Of a DNA stretch of 22,330 bases, positions 21,007-22,330 are shown piece after piece (the stretch's first letter is position 1; each line of letters begins with the position of its first letter). Source of the stretch: Rhizophagus sp. LPA8_4_AMF (Eukaryota > Glomeromycota > Glomeromycetes > Glomerales > Glomeraceae); NCBI GenBank assembly GCA_021464525.1, contig JADRCO010001124.1:1-22330 (forward strand). Reading direction: 5' to 3'. The notes beneath the pieces are model-generated. The model was not told where the DNA came from. It saw only the letters and a program-made list of their open reading frames with translations, and did no database searches. The translations under genes were made by a program, and so were the position numbers.

Positions 21007-21553
21007 CTAATTATCTATACTCTTGTCTCTAATCTCGTTGGTTAAAGTATCGATTTTGCTATTGATTGTAGTATTAAATGTAGACACTTTTTTATCGAGA
21101 TTTGTTATTTTGGCTGTAATCTCTTCGCTAACTGAAATTTTTTGAACTCGGATGTAGGTACGTGTGTGGAAAACGATTCTTGAAATGTAGAAGTTTATGA
21201 ATACTAGAAACGTAGAGTTATAGCACTTATTTTATTACAATTACCAACCTAGTTTTCCTTTAAGTTTCTCTATCTCAGCTATAGTACTTTCCCGAAATCT
21301 TTTGGCCATAAACCAGTTCCACTGAATTCAATCGCAGTTACGACTCTGACTGTCTCGGGAGCAATATCTTCTATTACCTTCAATTCATGCGGAGCAACTA
21401 AAAAAAGGTTATTAAATGTACCAAATTGAAAAGAAATCATGGTCCACAAAAATCCCAACCTTGTTTTTCTTTAAGTTTCTCTACCAATTTCATGATGGCT
21501 ATTGCATTACCATATTTAATTTTGAATGGACAATTTGCGTTAGTAAGTTTTCC
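21007..21553 (-). pseudogene. Decayed multi-exon gene fragments
   Basis: Three protein-like stretches on the minus strand are separated by plausible introns. About 21553-21460 encodes ANCPFKIKYGNAIAIMKLVE and ends CAAG|GTTGGG. 21397-21249 (acceptor TTTTTTTAG) encodes APHELKVIEDIAPETVRVVT and continues to GTGLWPKDF, after which the frame breaks: the continuation IAEIEKLKGKLG lies in a different frame. 21131-21007 (acceptor TTTCAG) encodes a coiled-coil ending (ITAKITNLDKKVSTFNTTIN) and a stop at 21009-21007. The first two stretches share a duplicated word GAGAAACTTAAAG(A/G)AAAAC. I do not recognise the family. The frame break suggests a pseudogene, although a complex gene model cannot be excluded. 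Confidence 0.35.
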
Positions 21554-21909
21554 TCAGTTAAATAGACAAAGATGTGCTAACATCAAATATATACGGTCGT
21601 TATAGGCATAGCCCCTGTTAATTATTTCAGTGCGACTAAGCTCCGCCCAAAAAATATACAAACTTGCAACAAGAAAATTAGAATAGCATGTCCATTCGAT
21701 ATTTCAACCGTGAGACTGTGTATTTCACACTTTTAGCATCCTTCAGATAATTTTCTTCCCTTCGCTCACCTTGTGACGGCAAAAGTATTGTATAGAGTAC
21801 TACTATTATTGTACAATGCTATGGTCTGCATGTGCTATTAATATTCTTTGGCAATGATGATAAAAATAATTTATGATGCCATTACACTTTGGACTAGAGA
21901 ATGGAATCG

Positions 21910-21986
21910 ATTCTAGCAAAATCGAATTAATCGAAAATCGAATCTAAATCGATTAATCGAAAATCGAATTAAAAAATCGAATCTTT
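21910..21986. repeat. AATCGA repeat cluster
   Basis: About eight copies of AATCGA (some as AATCGATT, with TTAATCGAAAATCGAAT recurring at a ~30-bp spacing) lie in a short stretch. It starts next to TGGAATCGATTCTAGC, which is itself palindromic. It is a small minisatellite or the subterminal repeats of an undefined element. Confidence 0.65.
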
Positions 21987-22139
21987 ATTGTGGTGCAGTA
22001 ATTCAGCATTTAATATTTTATTGAAATAGTTTTTAAATAATTAATTTATTTTTTATTTATTATTTAATTATTGCACAGTAAAATTACTTTAATTTATATA
22101 TTAATTAAACATAAAATAAATAGGGCGTTACTAAATCTA

Positions 22140-22185
22140 CCGCTTAATTTCGGCCGGAATTATAATTTGGCCGAAGTTAATTGTG
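22140..22185. repeat. Short inverted repeat around TTTCGGCC/GGCCGAA
   Basis: TTAATTTCGGCC and GGCCGAAGTTAA form arms (11 of 12 pairs) around a 12-bp AT-rich loop at about 22144-22179. The left arm plus loop start, ATTTCGGCCGGAATTA, nearly matches 2882-2897 inside the 222-bp MITE. It may be part of a larger repeat extending right. Confidence 0.5.
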
Positions 22186-22219
22186 TTACCTAATAAAAAA
22201 AGTTTTTGACTTTTTTAGT

Positions 22220-22326
22220 TAATGGTTAAAAGTGGTCTAAATGACCCTAAAAGTGGTCAAATATCCATCAAATAAGTATACCAAACTTACCACTTTTAGG
22301 GTCATTTAGACCACTTTTAACCATTA
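22220..22326. mobile_element. 107-bp foldback, probable TA-flanked MITE
   Basis: The arms at 22220-22257 and 22289-22326 are perfect 38-bp reverse complements (TAATGGTTAAAAGTGG at the outside) around a 31-bp loop. The outermost TA on each side can be read as a TA target duplication, giving an element of 22222-22324, as in Tc1/mariner-type MITEs. Within each arm AAAAGTGGTC, or its start, is repeated 21 bp apart, a possible transposase binding site. Perfect arms suggest recent origin. The MITE assignment is inference; the palindrome is directly visible. Confidence 0.7.
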
Positions 22327-22330
22327 CGAA

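Overview
The window looks like nuclear DNA of an arbuscular mycorrhizal fungus (Glomeromycotina, most likely Rhizophagus or a close relative). It is strongly AT-rich and its genes carry short introns (about 75-145 nt) with GTAAGT-like donors. All three clear genes belong to types I know to be greatly expanded in that lineage: a BTB-BACK-TLDc protein, a secreted/membrane Kelch-repeat protein, and a giant VLIG-type GTPase. The species assignment is inference; the gene models are read from the sequence.

Layout. Positions 1-1700 hold a degenerate tandem array of about 14-15 units of 95-150 bp. Each unit carries a small hairpin of the type GAACGTTAGTCAACGTTC. At about 1790-2240 a second array of shorter units (about 50 bp) is built on a related hairpin. 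Positions 2750-2971 and 3505-4011 look like two non-autonomous hAT-like elements (MITEs) with terminal inverted repeats and imperfect 8-bp target duplications. A BTB-BACK-TLDc gene lies at 5607-4131 (minus, 2 exons). About 2 kb without a convincing gene follows. A Kelch-repeat type I membrane protein gene lies at 7622-9830 (plus, 6 exons). The 2.4 kb between the convergent Kelch and GTPase genes holds only inverted repeats and AT-rich DNA.

The main item is a ten-exon minus-strand gene at 19304-12253, for which every exon junction I propose keeps frame. It encodes about 2075 residues. The C-terminal three quarters is a VLIG-type very large GTPase with the motifs GLESSGKS, DSEG and VLRD and a C-terminal Cys/His cluster. 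The first ~300 residues read as a flavoprotein-monooxygenase-like (PHBH-fold) module with a degenerate dinucleotide motif, a good DG motif and a good GD motif. An FAD-monooxygenase-like/VLIG fusion is an architecture I do not recognise as described, and it is the best candidate here for something new.

The right end (19305-22330) has no confident gene. It contains a decayed-looking minus-strand gene fragment (21553-21007), an AATCGA repeat cluster, and a 107-bp foldback with perfect 38-bp arms ending in TA (22220-22326), probably a very small TA-flanked MITE. No tRNA, rRNA or CRISPR was seen. The three genes do not form a pathway. They are neighbours in a repeat-rich accessory region with signalling or defence-like gene families.
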